NCBI RefSeq assembly: GCF_000284375.1
Contig: NC_017249.1
Span: 2,148,001-2,212,000 of the forward strand
Length of the DNA: 64,000 nucleotides
Direction of reading: 5' to 3'
DNA from: Bradyrhizobium japonicum USDA 6
Lineage (GTDB): Bacteria; Pseudomonadota; Alphaproteobacteria; Rhizobiales; Xanthobacteraceae
A program made the position numbers and the translations under genes. Shown here piece after piece: positions 28,712-37,647 of this stretch (within the stretch, counting starts at the first letter, position 1; each line of letters opens with the position of its first letter). Under the pieces are notes generated by a model, which was not told where the DNA came from, made no database searches, and saw only the letters and a program-made list of their open reading frames with translations.

Positions 28712-29404
28712 ATGACCGGAGGTCACCGTCGCATTCTGGTCGTCGAGGACGATCCGGAAACCGCAGGCCAGCTCGTCGAGGAACTGACCACCTCGGGCTA
28801 CGACGTCGATCTTGCCGCGACGGGTCGTGAAGCCCTGAGTCACGGCGTCGCCCGCGACTATGCCGTGATCACCATCGACCGCATGCTGCCCGACATCGAC
28901 GGCATCGCCGTGATGCGCCAGTTGCGCGACGACGGCATCGCCGCGCCCTTCCTGATCATCTCCGCGCTCGGCGAGGTCGACGACCGCGTGCGCGGTTTGC
29001 GCGCCGGCGGCGATGACTATCTCGTCAAGCCGTTCTCGTTCGTCGAGCTGCTGGCGCGCCTCGAGGCGCTGGGCCGGCGCAGCGAGACCGTCGCCAAGGA
29101 AACGATTTTGCGGGTCGGCGATCTCGCAATCGACCTGATCGCGCGCAACGCCAGCCGGCGCGGCCGGAAAATTCCGCTGCTGCCGCGCGAGTTTCAGCTG
29201 CTCGAATATCTCGTCCGCAACGAGGGCCGCGTCGTCTCCCGGGCGATGCTGCTCCAGCATGTTTGGGACCTGCATTTCGATCCCTCCACCAACATCATCG
29301 ACGTCTATGTCGGGCGCGTCCGCCGCAAGGTCGACGATGCCCAGGCCTATCCGCTGATCCATACCATCCGCGGCATCGGATATTGCCTCCGTGCTCCTGG
29401 CTAA
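28712..29404 (+). CDS. OmpR/PhoB-family response regulator
   Basis: A 230-residue two-component response regulator. The receiver domain has the acidic pair ED in LVVEDDPE (residues 12-14), the phosphorylation site D56 in TIDRMLPDIDG and the lysine in LVKPFSF. The C-terminal winged helix is typical of OmpR (RVVSRAMLLQHVWDLHFDPSTNIIDVYVGRV). It overlaps its histidine kinase by 14 bases, so the two are translated together. Targets are not visible; the glycine-rich protein gene upstream is 100 bases away on the same strand. Confidence 0.93.
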   Translation: MTGGHRRILVVEDDPETAGQLVEELTTSGYDVDLAATGREALSHGVARDYAVITIDRMLPDIDGIAVMRQLRDDGIAAPFLIISALGEVDDRVRGLRAGGDDYLVKPFSFVELLARLEALGRRSETVAKETILRVGDLAIDLIARNASRRGRKIPLLPREFQLLEYLVRNEGRVVSRAMLLQHVWDLHFDPSTNIIDVYVGRVRRKVDDAQAYPLIHTIRGIGYCLRAPG

Positions 29405-30467
29405 GACGCTCCGCTCCTCCACCTTCCGTTTGGCACTGATCGCGATCGCGGCGTTCGGGCTGATCGTCGCGGCGATCATGGCCTATGTCTATTTCGGCAC
29501 GATCGCCTATGTGCAGGGCCGGGTCGGCGACGCCGGCGATCACAGCGGCTTCACCGCGATGATCGAGCTCGCGATGGTCGCCGTCGCCGTGCTGCTGGCC
29601 GTGCTGGCCGGGCTCGCCGCCGTGCTGGTGACGCGGCGCACGGTCGGACGGATCGAGGAGATCAATGCGACCAGCCGCGCCATCATGCTGTCGGGGCTCG
29701 ACCGGCGCATTCCCTTGCGCGGCAGTCACGACGAGTGGGACCGCGTCGCCGAAAACCTCAATCAGATGCTCGACCGCATCGAGACGCTGATGGGCGAGGT
29801 CAAGCAGGCCAGCGACAGCGTCGCCCACGATTTGCGCACGCCGCTGACACGCATGCGCGGCCGGCTGGAAAAAGCCTATCACACCCCGCGCAACGGTGAG
29901 GCCGACGCCGTGCTGATCGGCGACACCATCGCCGATCTCGATTCGGTGCTCGGAATGTTCGCTTCCATCACGCGGATCTCGGAGATCGAGACCCGCGCCC
30001 GCCGGAGTGCGTTTCGCACGCTCGACCTCGCTGAAATTGCCGGCGAGGTCGTCGAGCTCTACGACGCCGCGGCCGAGCAGGTCGCGACCCGCCTCAGCCT
30101 TGGTGGCGATCGCGAGGTGGCGATTACAGGGGACCGCGACCTGCTGTTCGACGCCATCGCCAATCTGGTTGACAACGCGATCAAGCACGGTCGCGCGGGC
30201 GGGCAGGTCACCGTCACCTGTCGCAGCGCCGGTGGCGGCGCGGTGATCGCGATCGCCGACGATGGTCCGGGCATTCCCACCGGGGAGTGCGATCAGGTGT
30301 TCAAGCGCTTCTACCGACTCGAACAGAGCCGTTACACGCCGGGCAACGGTCTGGGCCTGAGCCTGGTCGCGGCGGTTGCCGGCCTCCATGGCGCCGAGAT
30401 TGCGCTGCACGACAATGCGCCCGGCCTCACGGTCCGGCTCAGCTTCCCGGCGACATCAGCGCGATAG
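29391..30467 (+). CDS. Membrane sensor histidine kinase (partner of the OmpR-type regulator)
   Basis: A 358-residue sensor kinase starting at GTG 29391 inside the regulator gene. Two membrane helices (about 13-35 and 58-80) flank a periplasmic loop of only about 22 residues, too short for a folded sensor domain. Sensing may therefore happen in the membrane or through a partner. HAMP follows, then HisKA with H146 in SVAHDLRTPLTR, and an HATPase domain with NLVDNAIKHG, DDGPGIP and GNGLGLSLVAA. It should phosphorylate D56 of the overlapping response regulator. It is convergent with the next gene, 12 bases apart. Confidence 0.93.
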   Translation: MLLAKTLRSSTFRLALIAIAAFGLIVAAIMAYVYFGTIAYVQGRVGDAGDHSGFTAMIELAMVAVAVLLAVLAGLAAVLVTRRTVGRIEEINATSRAIMLSGLDRRIPLRGSHDEWDRVAENLNQMLDRIETLMGEVKQASDSVAHDLRTPLTRMRGRLEKAYHTPRNGEADAVLIGDTIADLDSVLGMFASITRISEIETRARRSAFRTLDLAEIAGEVVELYDAAAEQVATRLSLGGDREVAITGDRDLLFDAIANLVDNAIKHGRAGGQVTVTCRSAGGGAVIAIADDGPGIPTGECDQVFKRFYRLEQSRYTPGNGLGLSLVAAVAGLHGAEIALHDNAPGLTVRLSFPATSAR

Positions 30468-30479
30468 AAGCTGACGGCG

Positions 30480-30851
30480 TCATAGCTCGATCACGCCGCG
30501 GCGTGCCGCATGCGCGACCGCGTCGGTGCGGCCGGTGGCATCCAGCTTGTCGAGCAGCGAGCCGACGTGGAATTTGACCGTGTGCACGGAAATGCCGAGC
30601 TGGCGCGCGATCAGCTTGTTGGACGCGCCTTCCGCCATCAGCGCCAGGACGTCGAGCTCGCGCTGCGTCAGTGCGATGTCTTCCGGCATGCTGCGCGGAT
30701 CGCGGGCCGTGACCGTCGCCGTGGCGGCTTCGCCGGGTGCGGCGAGCCGAAGCCCGGCGATGCTGCCGAGCAAGACCGCCAAGCGATCGGCGAGGGCGGG
30801 ATCGTCGATCTCCAGGGCGAGCACGATCTCGGGCGATTTGTCCTCGCTCAC
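30480..30851 (-). CDS. Small LuxR-type regulator with reduced receiver-like N-terminus
   Basis: A 123-residue protein. The C-terminal GerE/LuxR helix-turn-helix is clear (LTQRELDVLALMAEGASNKLIARQLGISVHTVKFH, about 61-95). The first 50 residues (EIVLALEIDDPALADRLAVLLGSIAGLRLAA) look like only the first strand and helix of a receiver domain, without a phosphorylatable aspartate. Its ATG overlaps the stop of the upstream PDZ protein gene (ATGA, four bases), so both are translated from one message. This suggests the DNA-binding activity is linked to the dead-protease partner, not to phosphorylation. Confidence 0.88.
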   Translation of the reverse strand: MSEDKSPEIVLALEIDDPALADRLAVLLGSIAGLRLAAPGEAATATVTARDPRSMPEDIALTQRELDVLALMAEGASNKLIARQLGISVHTVKFHVGSLLDKLDATGRTDAVAHAARRGVIEL

Positions 30852-31714
30852 GCCTCCGGCCTCTCGCTGATCGTGACCTTGAAGCTGACGGGCTCGCCGC
30901 CACGGCGCACCGCGACATCGACCACCGTGCCGACGCTCGCAGGTCCCAGCGTCCGCGACAGCGCGCGCACGCCGGAGAGCTTCTGGTCGTTGACCGCCAC
31001 GATGACGTCGCCCTGGCGGATGCCGGCCGCAGCCGAAGGACCGGCCTTGTCGACATTCATCACCATCGCGCCGATGCCATCGTCGAGCCGCACCGGCTGG
31101 AGCCCGAGGCCGAGATATCCGCGGGCGATGCGACCGCGCGCCTCGAGCTGTGCCGCGACCCGCTCGATTGTCGCCGTCGGGATCACCAGGACCCGCCGCG
31201 GTCCGAGCACGGCCATACCGAAGGCGTCGCCTGATGCATCGAGTGCGAGCCCGCCTTGCTGCGCGAAGCGCAGGCGCACGTCGAGCTCGATACGCGCATC
31301 GATGTCGCCGCCGCGCAAGGAGCGCCAGCTCTTGCCGGACAGTGATACCATGCCGAGCGCCGCGCTCGGCGCGTCGCGATCGGCGGCGACGACGACCGAC
31401 AGCGTGCCGAGGGGCGGAACGGTCGCGGCCAGCTTGACCGGCGCAAGACTGGCATCGGTGCGCAACAGCGCGATGTCCGTCGTATGGTCGCGGCCGGCGA
31501 TCGTGGCGGCCGCGGTGCTGCCGTCGGGGAGGCTGATCTGGATATCACCCTCATCGGCCAGCGCTTCGTCCGCGGTGACGATCAAGCCGGGTTTCCAGAC
31601 GAAGCCGGTGGCGCGGGAGCGGTGCGAATGCACGGCGACGACGGACGGCGCGCTACGCGTCACGACATCCGCGAGCGCGGATGAAAGGGACGACAGAGGA
31701 GTGAGATCGGTCAT
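30848..31714 (-). CDS. HtrA-like PDZ protein with degenerate catalytic triad
   Basis: A 288-residue protein with a trypsin-like HtrA fold (SVVAVHSHRSRATGFVWKPG, LIVTADEAL, TTDIALLRTD) and a C-terminal PDZ domain (RGYLGLGLQPVRL, AAAGIRQGDVIVAVNDQKL). The catalytic His position in the usual TNxHV motif reads TADEAL, giving E50. The nucleophile motif GNSGG reads AQQGG, giving Q153. Only D80 of the triad remains. No signal peptide is seen, so it is probably cytoplasmic. It likely binds peptides rather than cutting them. ATG 31714 has AGGAG six bases upstream. It is co-translated with the LuxR-type gene. Confidence 0.85.
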   Translation of the reverse strand: MTDLTPLSSLSSALADVVTRSAPSVVAVHSHRSRATGFVWKPGLIVTADEALADEGDIQISLPDGSTAAATIAGRDHTTDIALLRTDASLAPVKLAATVPPLGTLSVVVAADRDAPSAALGMVSLSGKSWRSLRGGDIDARIELDVRLRFAQQGGLALDASGDAFGMAVLGPRRVLVIPTATIERVAAQLEARGRIARGYLGLGLQPVRLDDGIGAMVMNVDKAGPSAAAGIRQGDVIVAVNDQKLSGVRALSRTLGPASVGTVVDVAVRRGGEPVSFKVTISERPEA

Positions 31715-31914
31715 GGAAGGCTCCTGTAAATTGTCCTCAATCTGGGATGTCGCGGGCGATTGCGAAACTGGCCGGGTGGCCAGGACTGACAGGGCGGATC
31801 GGCCTCCGCAGGACAGCGGCCGACGAACATGTGATTGGGACGCGCTCACGGGAACGTGTAGCAATCCAGGAATTGCACCGCACGTCCCCAAGCGTTTCCA
31901 GCGAGCCCCGACCG

Positions 31915-32880
31915 ATGACCGTCGACCTCACCCGCCGCACCCTGCTTCAACTCGCCGGTGCGACCTCGCTCGCGATGGCGGCCGCCGCCGCTGCTCGGGC
32001 CGAGGGCATGCCGCAAGGTGGTGGGCCGACCTATGCCAGCCGCACGCCGATGCGGGTGGGCATGGTGACGCTCCGGGTCAAGAATCTCGACAAGGTCGCG
32101 GACTACTACCGCGACGTGATCGGGCTCACCGTGATGGAGCGTTCCGCAGGTGCCGCGACGCTCGGCACGGCCGGCATCATGCTGCTCGTGCTGGAAGCCC
32201 GTCCCGAGGCCGCGATCGAGCCGCGCAACGCCGCGGGCCTCTACCACACCGCCTTCCTGATGCCGTCGCGCAAAGATCTCGCGCGCTGGCTGGTGCACGC
32301 CGCCTCGCACCGCGTGCCGCTGTCGGGCTTCGCCGATCATCTCGTCAGCGAATCCGTCTATCTCGACGACCCCGAAGGCAACGGTATCGAGGTCTATGCC
32401 GACCGCGATCCCTCGCAATGGCAGTGGAGCGAGGGCAGCGTGAAGATGGCGAGCGACGAGCTCAACATCCCTGACCTCTTGTCGCTGACCAACACGCGCG
32501 TCGCAGACTACGCCCAGGCGCCGGACGGTCTGCGCGTCGGCCACATGCATCTGCGTGTCGGCGATCTCGCCGAGGCCGAACGATTCTATCACCGCACGGT
32601 CGGCCTCGATCCGACCCGCCGCCGTGGCGGCGCCGCGTTCCTGTCGTCGGGCCGCTACCATCATCACCTCGGCATGAACGTCTGGCAGAGCCAGGGCGCC
32701 GGCCAGCGCGACGATTCCACGACCGGTCTCGCCTGGTTCTCGCTGGTGATGGCGAAGCAGGAGCTGCTCGCCGCCCAGGAAGAGCGCCTGCGCAAGAGCG
32801 GTGTGAAGGTCACGGCGCTTGCCGACGGCGTGGAGGCGATCGATCCCTGGGGCACGCGGGTACGTTTGCTCAAGGTTTGA
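31915..32880 (+). CDS. Tat-exported VOC-family protein (CatE-like double glyoxalase fold)
   Basis: A 321-residue protein with a twin-arginine signal ([24 protein letters not shown]) and two vicinal-oxygen-chelate modules: [20 protein letters not shown] at about 50 and [20 protein letters not shown] at about 205. His, His and Glu ligands that could hold a metal are present (for example [22 protein letters not shown]). It is similar in layout to catechol-2,3-dioxygenase CatE-type proteins, which are normally cytoplasmic, so export is unusual. Start 31915 is chosen to give the Tat signal; the open frame reaches 31747. Confidence 0.85.
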   Translation: MTVDLTRRTLLQLAGATSLAMAAAAAARAEGMPQGGGPTYASRTPMRVGMVTLRVKNLDKVADYYRDVIGLTVMERSAGAATLGTAGIMLLVLEARPEAAIEPRNAAGLYHTAFLMPSRKDLARWLVHAASHRVPLSGFADHLVSESVYLDDPEGNGIEVYADRDPSQWQWSEGSVKMASDELNIPDLLSLTNTRVADYAQAPDGLRVGHMHLRVGDLAEAERFYHRTVGLDPTRRRGGAAFLSSGRYHHHLGMNVWQSQGAGQRDDSTTGLAWFSLVMAKQELLAAQEERLRKSGVKVTALADGVEAIDPWGTRVRLLKV

Positions 32881-32936
32881 TCGCCGGGGCGGGCATTGCT
32901 AATACCTCCGGGGTGCCAGCTTCCGGAGCCCCCGAC

Positions 32937-33812
32937 ATGCCCGAATTCCACGGCGTCTTTCCCTACCTCGTCTCCCCCGTTGATGCCGACGGCACGGTGC
33001 GGACGAACGTGCTCGCAAAGCTCTGCGACGACCTGATCGGCGCCGGCGTGCACGGACTGACGCCGCTTGGCTCGACCGGCGAATTCGCCTATCTCAATGC
33101 CGCCCAGCGCACCGCGGTCGTGCAGACGACGATCGAAGCCGCGAAGGGCCGCGTGCCGGTTGTGGCCGGCGTTGCCTCCACCTCGACGGCGGACGCGGTG
33201 GCTCAAGCGAAGGCCTATCAGAAGTGTGGTGCCAACGGCATCCTGGCGATCCTGGAAGCGTACTTTCCACTCGCCGATGCCCAAGTCGAATCCTACTTCC
33301 GCAGCATCGCGGATGCCGTGGACATTCCCGTCGTCATCTACACCAATCCGCAATTCCAGCGCTCCGATCTCACGCTCGACATCATCGCGCGCCTCGCTGA
33401 ACATCCGCGCATCGCCTACATCAAGGACGCCTCGACCAACACCGGCCGGCTGCTCTCGATCATGAACCGCTGCGGCGATGCCTTGCGCGTGTTCTCGGCC
33501 TCCGCCCATATCCCCGCCGCGGTGATGCTGATCGGCGGGCTCGGCTGGATGGCGGGACCGGCCTGCATCATCCCGCGCCAGAGCGTCGCACTCTACGACC
33601 TCTGCAAGGCCGGCCGCTGGGACGAGGCCATGGCGCTGCAGCGCAGGCTGTGGCGGATCAACGAGGCCTTCGCCCGCTTCAACCTCGCCGCCTGCATCAA
33701 GGCGGGGCTGGCGATCCAGGGCTACGACGTCGGCGATCCCGTCCCGCCGCAGGCCGCGCTGTCGGCCGAGGCTCGCAAGGTGGTTGAGGCGGCGCTGAGG
33801 GAGCTGGCCTGA
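32937..33812 (+). CDS. Dihydrodipicolinate synthase-family aldolase/lyase
   Basis: A 291-residue TIM-barrel enzyme of the DapA/N-acetylneuraminate lyase superfamily. The substrate carboxylate loop is [10 protein letters not shown], the Schiff-base lysine is in AYIKDAS and the tyrosine is in VVIYTNPQ. It forms or splits a pyruvate-derived C-C bond. It is unlikely to be the lysine-pathway DapA because the loop has GST instead of GTT and it stands beside unrelated genes; a catabolic role is more likely. GGAG lies nine bases before ATG 32937. A GTCATTCC-class repeat follows the stop. Confidence 0.85.
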   Translation: MPEFHGVFPYLVSPVDADGTVRTNVLAKLCDDLIGAGVHGLTPLGSTGEFAYLNAAQRTAVVQTTIEAAKGRVPVVAGVASTSTADAVAQAKAYQKCGANGILAILEAYFPLADAQVESYFRSIADAVDIPVVIYTNPQFQRSDLTLDIIARLAEHPRIAYIKDASTNTGRLLSIMNRCGDALRVFSASAHIPAAVMLIGGLGWMAGPACIIPRQSVALYDLCKAGRWDEAMALQRRLWRINEAFARFNLAACIKAGLAIQGYDVGDPVPPQAALSAEARKVVEAALRELA

Positions 33813-33813
33813 T

Positions 33814-33895
33814 CGTCATTCCGAGGCGATGCGCAGCATCGAACCCGGAATCTCGAGCTTCCGGGCTCGGTCCTTCGGACCGCCCCGGAATGACG
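33814..33895. repeat. Palindromic intergenic repeat, GTCATTCCG class
   Basis: The ends are CGTCATTCCGAGGCG and CGCCCCGGAATGACG, which are near complements. Inner arms are GATGCGCAGCATC and CCCGGAATCTCGAGCTTCCGGG. It begins one base after the stop region of the DapA-family gene and may act as terminator. Confidence 0.75.
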
Positions 33896-34015
33896 GTCCC
33901 CAAATGGGCATGACGAATCCGTACATATCCCGCCCAAAACCGCGGCTGGCATGCCTCCGATCGATCCGCTAAAAGGCTGCCCGCAGTTTCGAAAAGACCC
34001 TGAGGACCCCACGGA

Positions 34016-36337
34016 ATGAATATTCTTCCCGGCAATTTGCGTTTCGGAGCGGGCCAGCCCGTCAAGCGTTTGGAAGACCAGCGACTGCTCACCGGGAAGG
34101 GTCAGTTCATCGACGACAAGCCGGAGGAGGGCGCGCTGTGGTTGCATGTGCTGCGCTCGCCGCACGCCCACGCGAAGATCGTCGCGATCGACACCAGCGC
34201 CGCCGCATCGATGCCGGGCGTCACCGCGATCTACACCGGCGCGGATCTTGTCAAGGACGATGTCGGCACCATTCCGACCTTGAGCATCTTCAAGCGCCCC
34301 GACGGCAAGCCGATGACGGTGCCGCCGCGCCGCCTGCTCGCCCATGAGATCGTGCGCTATGCCGGCGAGGCGGTCGCGGCAGTGGTTGCTTCCTCCCGCG
34401 CGGACGCACAGAGCGCGGCCGAAGCGATTGCGGTCGAATATGACGTGCAGCCCGCGGTGGTCGATCCCGTCGAGGCCGTAAAACCCGGCGCGCCCGTGGT
34501 GTGGCCGGAGGCGCCCGACAACATCGTCGGTGCGATGAGCTATGGCGATGCCGCCAAGGCGGATGAGGCGTTTGCCAAGGCTGCGCATACGGTCGAGCTC
34601 GACATCGTCAGCCAGCGTCTGGTGCCCTCCGCGATGGAGCCGCGCTCGACCATTGCCGAGATCGACAAGACCGGCCGTCTCCTCCTGCACGTGCAGTCGC
34701 AGACCCCGGCCTCGACCCGCGACGTGCTGGCCGAAGCCGTGCTCAAGCGTCCGAAGGACAGCGTCCGCGTGCTGGTCGGCGACATCGGCGGCGGCTTTGG
34801 CCAGAAGACCAACCTCTATCCGGAAGACGGGATCGTCGCTTATGCCGCGACCAAGTTGAACAAAAAAATCCGCTGGCGCGGTGACCGCACCGACGAGTTC
34901 GTCGGCGGCACCCACGGCCGCGATCTCACCTCGACCGCGTCCTTCGCGCTTGACGAGAAGGGCAAGGTGCTGGCCTATCGCGTCAAGTCGATCGGCTGCA
35001 CCGGCGCTTACTCCTCGGGCGCGGCGAACATCATTCCGCTGGTGCTCGGGCCGTTCGTGCAGACCGGCGTCTACGATCTGCCGCTGGTGCATTTCGAGGT
35101 GCAGTCGGTGATGACCAACACGGCGCCGGTCGGCGCCTATCGCGGCGCGGGCCGGCCCGAGGCGGTGTTCATCGTCGAGCGCCTGTTCGACGCCGCCGCG
35201 CGAAAGATCGGCATGGATCCGCGTGCGATCCGTAAAGCGAACTACATCAAGCCGGCGCAGCTGCCCTACACCAATGCGGCGGGACAGGTTTACGATTCCG
35301 GCGCCTTCGCGCACATGCTCGATCGCGCCGTGAAGCTGGCCGACTGGGACGGCTTTGCCGCGCGCAAGAAGGCGGCGAAGAAGAAGGGCCTGCTTTATGG
35401 CCGCGGGCTCACGTCCTACATCGAATGGACCGGCGGCCGCGCGCACACCGAGAAGGTCAGCCTGCACGCGACCTCGCAGGGCCGCGTCGTGCTGCATTCC
35501 GGCACCATGGCGATGGGGCAGGGGCTGCAGACCACCTACACCCAGATGATCTCCGACACGCTCGGCATTGCCATGGACAAGATCGACGTCGTCCAGGGCG
35601 ACACGGATCTCGCGATGGGCTTTGGCAGTGTCGGCTCGCGCTCGCTATTCGTCGGCGGCACGGCCGTGGCGGTCTCCTCCAACGACCTGATCCAGAAGGC
35701 GCGTGAGAAGGCGGCCAACGTGCTGGAGACCTCGGTCGAGGATATCGAATATCAGGGCGGCATGCTCACTGTCGTCGGCACCGACCGCCGCATCAGCCTG
35801 TTCGATCTCGCCGAGAAGGAAGGCGGCGCCAAGCTCAGCGTCGATTCCGAAGGTGAGGTCGACGGTCCGAGCTGGCCGAACGGCACCCATATCTGCGAGG
35901 TCGAGATCGACCCCGAGACCGGTGTGTCCAAGGTCGTGCGCTACACCACCGTCGACGACGTCGGCGTTGCCGTGAACCCGATGCTGGTCACCGGCCAGAT
36001 CCATGGTGGCGTCGCGCAGGGCATCGGCCAGGCGCTGTATGAGGGCGTCTCCTATGATGCCGACGGCCAGCTTCTCACCGCGAGCTACCAGGATTACTGC
36101 ATCCCGCGCGCCGACGACGTGCCGCCGATCGTGGTGACGCTGGACGATTCCGCGCCCTGCCGCACCAATCCGCTCGGCGCCAAGGGCTGCGGCGAATCCG
36201 GCGCCATCGGTGGCCCGCCCTGCGTCACCAACGGCGTGATGGACGCGCTCGCCGAGCTCGGCATCACCCAGCTGAATACGCCGCTGACGCCGCAGAAGAT
36301 CTGGAAGGCGATCCGGGATGCGAAGGTGGCGGGCTAA
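34016..36337 (+). CDS. CoxL/XdhB-like molybdopterin hydroxylase large subunit
   Basis: A 773-residue molybdenum hydroxylase large subunit of the xanthine dehydrogenase/CO dehydrogenase family. Cofactor segments are [25 protein letters not shown] and [12 protein letters not shown], and the catalytic glutamate is in [10 protein letters not shown]. The active-site loop is AYRGAGR, not the AYXCSFR of true form I CO dehydrogenase, so the substrate is not CO-specific. The iron-sulfur small subunit and the FAD subunit normally encoded alongside are absent from both sides, which makes it an orphan or a partner of distant genes. Confidence 0.88.
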   Translation: MNILPGNLRFGAGQPVKRLEDQRLLTGKGQFIDDKPEEGALWLHVLRSPHAHAKIVAIDTSAAASMPGVTAIYTGADLVKDDVGTIPTLSIFKRPDGKPMTVPPRRLLAHEIVRYAGEAVAAVVASSRADAQSAAEAIAVEYDVQPAVVDPVEAVKPGAPVVWPEAPDNIVGAMSYGDAAKADEAFAKAAHTVELDIVSQRLVPSAMEPRSTIAEIDKTGRLLLHVQSQTPASTRDVLAEAVLKRPKDSVRVLVGDIGGGFGQKTNLYPEDGIVAYAATKLNKKIRWRGDRTDEFVGGTHGRDLTSTASFALDEKGKVLAYRVKSIGCTGAYSSGAANIIPLVLGPFVQTGVYDLPLVHFEVQSVMTNTAPVGAYRGAGRPEAVFIVERLFDAAARKIGMDPRAIRKANYIKPAQLPYTNAAGQVYDSGAFAHMLDRAVKLADWDGFAARKKAAKKKGLLYGRGLTSYIEWTGGRAHTEKVSLHATSQGRVVLHSGTMAMGQGLQTTYTQMISDTLGIAMDKIDVVQGDTDLAMGFGSVGSRSLFVGGTAVAVSSNDLIQKAREKAANVLETSVEDIEYQGGMLTVVGTDRRISLFDLAEKEGGAKLSVDSEGEVDGPSWPNGTHICEVEIDPETGVSKVVRYTTVDDVGVAVNPMLVTGQIHGGVAQGIGQALYEGVSYDADGQLLTASYQDYCIPRADDVPPIVVTLDDSAPCRTNPLGAKGCGESGAIGGPPCVTNGVMDALAELGITQLNTPLTPQKIWKAIRDAKVAG

Positions 36338-36375
36338 GCGCAGCTGTTACGCGGGCTGTCGCGCCAAACTCAACT

Positions 36376-36412
36376 GTCGTCCCGGATCTGCGCTTCGCTT
36401 GTCCGGGACGAA
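36376..36412. terminator. Inverted repeat between convergent genes, possible bidirectional terminator
   Basis: TCGTCCCGGA (from 36377) pairs with TCCGGGACGA (ending 36411) around a loop that contains CGCTTCG. The space between the CoxL-like gene and the convergent acyl-CoA dehydrogenase is 102 bases, and this hairpin is the only structure in it. It is also a type of short repeat frequent in these genomes. Confidence 0.6.
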
Positions 36413-36439
36413 GGCGGAGTGAGTGGCGCTGGCGTGCCC

Positions 36440-37636
36440 TCAAATCCCCAGCATCATCTTCGCGATGATGTCGCGCTGGATCTCCGAGGTGCCGCCGAAG
36501 ATCGTGTAGGCCCGGCCGTTGAGATATTCCGGCACCACCGTCAGCATCTCCTCAGGCACCGCGGGCTCGTGGTTGAGCTTGTAGAGCGGACGCATCGGCT
36601 CGACTGCAAGCGCGTCGTGACCGATCACGTCGACGCCCAGCCGCGTCACGGCCTGCCGGATCTCGCTGTTGCGCAGCTTCAGGATCGACGACACCGCGCC
36701 GGGATTCTGCCCAGTCTGCAGCGCCGAGAGCACGCGCAGCTCGGTCATCTCCAGCGCGTCGATGTCGATTTCGACCTCGGAGATGCGCGCGGCGATATCC
36801 GGGCTGTCGATCGCGCGGCCGGTCAGGTCCGACTCGGCCAGCTCCGCGATCGCCTTCAACCCCTCGCGCAGTTTCGCCGAGGCAATGCCGGAGCCGCGCT
36901 CGAACTCGAGCAGGTATTTGCCGTAGGTCCAGCCCTTGCCTTCGTCGCCGACGCGGTTGGCGACGGGCACGCGCACGTCGTCGAAGAACACCTGGTTGAC
37001 TTCGTGATCGCCGCCGATCGTCAGGATCGGCCGCGTCGTGATCCCGGGCGTCTTCATGTCGATCAGAATAAAACTGATGCCGTCCTGCTGCCGCGGCCCG
37101 TCGCTGGTGCGCACCAGCGCGAACATGCGGTTGGCGTGATGCGCGTGGGTGGTCCAGATTTTCGTGCCGTTGATGATGTAGTCGTCGCCGTCGCGCACTG
37201 CGCGTGTCTTCAATGAGGACAGGTCCGAGCCGGAGCCCGGCTCGGAATAGCCCTGGCACCAATAGTCTTCGCCGGAGAGGATGCGCGGCAGATAAAAGTT
37301 CTTCTGCTCGGGCGAGCCGAAGCCGATGATGACGGGACCGACCATCTTCACGCCCATCACGTTGACGTTCGGCACGCCGGCCCGTGCGCTTTCGGTTTCG
37401 AAAATCCAGCGCTGCGCCGGCGTCCAGACCGGACCGCCATATCCGACCGGCCAGCCCGGTGCGCCCCAGCCCTGCCGGTTGAGCGCGCGCTGCCAGGCCA
37501 TGCCGATATCGGGGTCGGAGAACACCGACGGCGTCAGCGCAGTTGCGCGCTTCATCTCATCGGTGAGGTTTTTTGCGATGAAGTCGCGCACCTCGTCCTG
37601 GAAGGCACGCTCTTCGGCATTGAAGGATAGATCCAT
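36440..37636 (-). CDS. Acyl-CoA dehydrogenase
   Basis: A 398-residue flavoprotein of the acyl-CoA dehydrogenase family. Typical segments are QGYSEPGSGSDLSSLKTRAV, the FAD-binding part in the middle domain, and GGTSEIQRDIIAKMMLG at the end. It introduces an alpha-beta double bond in an acyl-CoA ester. It is the third gene of a leftward operon: enoyl-CoA hydratase, a second acyl-CoA dehydrogenase, then this one, with gaps of 4 and 11 bases. Paired dehydrogenases of this kind often act as heteromers on bulky or branched acyl-CoAs, as in steroid side-chain degradation; here that is inference. Confidence 0.92.
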   Translation of the reverse strand: MDLSFNAEERAFQDEVRDFIAKNLTDEMKRATALTPSVFSDPDIGMAWQRALNRQGWGAPGWPVGYGGPVWTPAQRWIFETESARAGVPNVNVMGVKMVGPVIIGFGSPEQKNFYLPRILSGEDYWCQGYSEPGSGSDLSSLKTRAVRDGDDYIINGTKIWTTHAHHANRMFALVRTSDGPRQQDGISFILIDMKTPGITTRPILTIGGDHEVNQVFFDDVRVPVANRVGDEGKGWTYGKYLLEFERGSGIASAKLREGLKAIAELAESDLTGRAIDSPDIAARISEVEIDIDALEMTELRVLSALQTGQNPGAVSSILKLRNSEIRQAVTRLGVDVIGHDALAVEPMRPLYKLNHEPAVPEEMLTVVPEYLNGRAYTIFGGTSEIQRDIIAKMMLGI

Positions 37637-37647
37637 GGTGTGCTCTT

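Noticed and set aside
34016..36337. Aerobic CO dehydrogenase large subunit (form I CoxL)
   Set aside because: The active-site loop reads AYRGAGR instead of AYXCSFR, and the CoxM and CoxS genes are absent.
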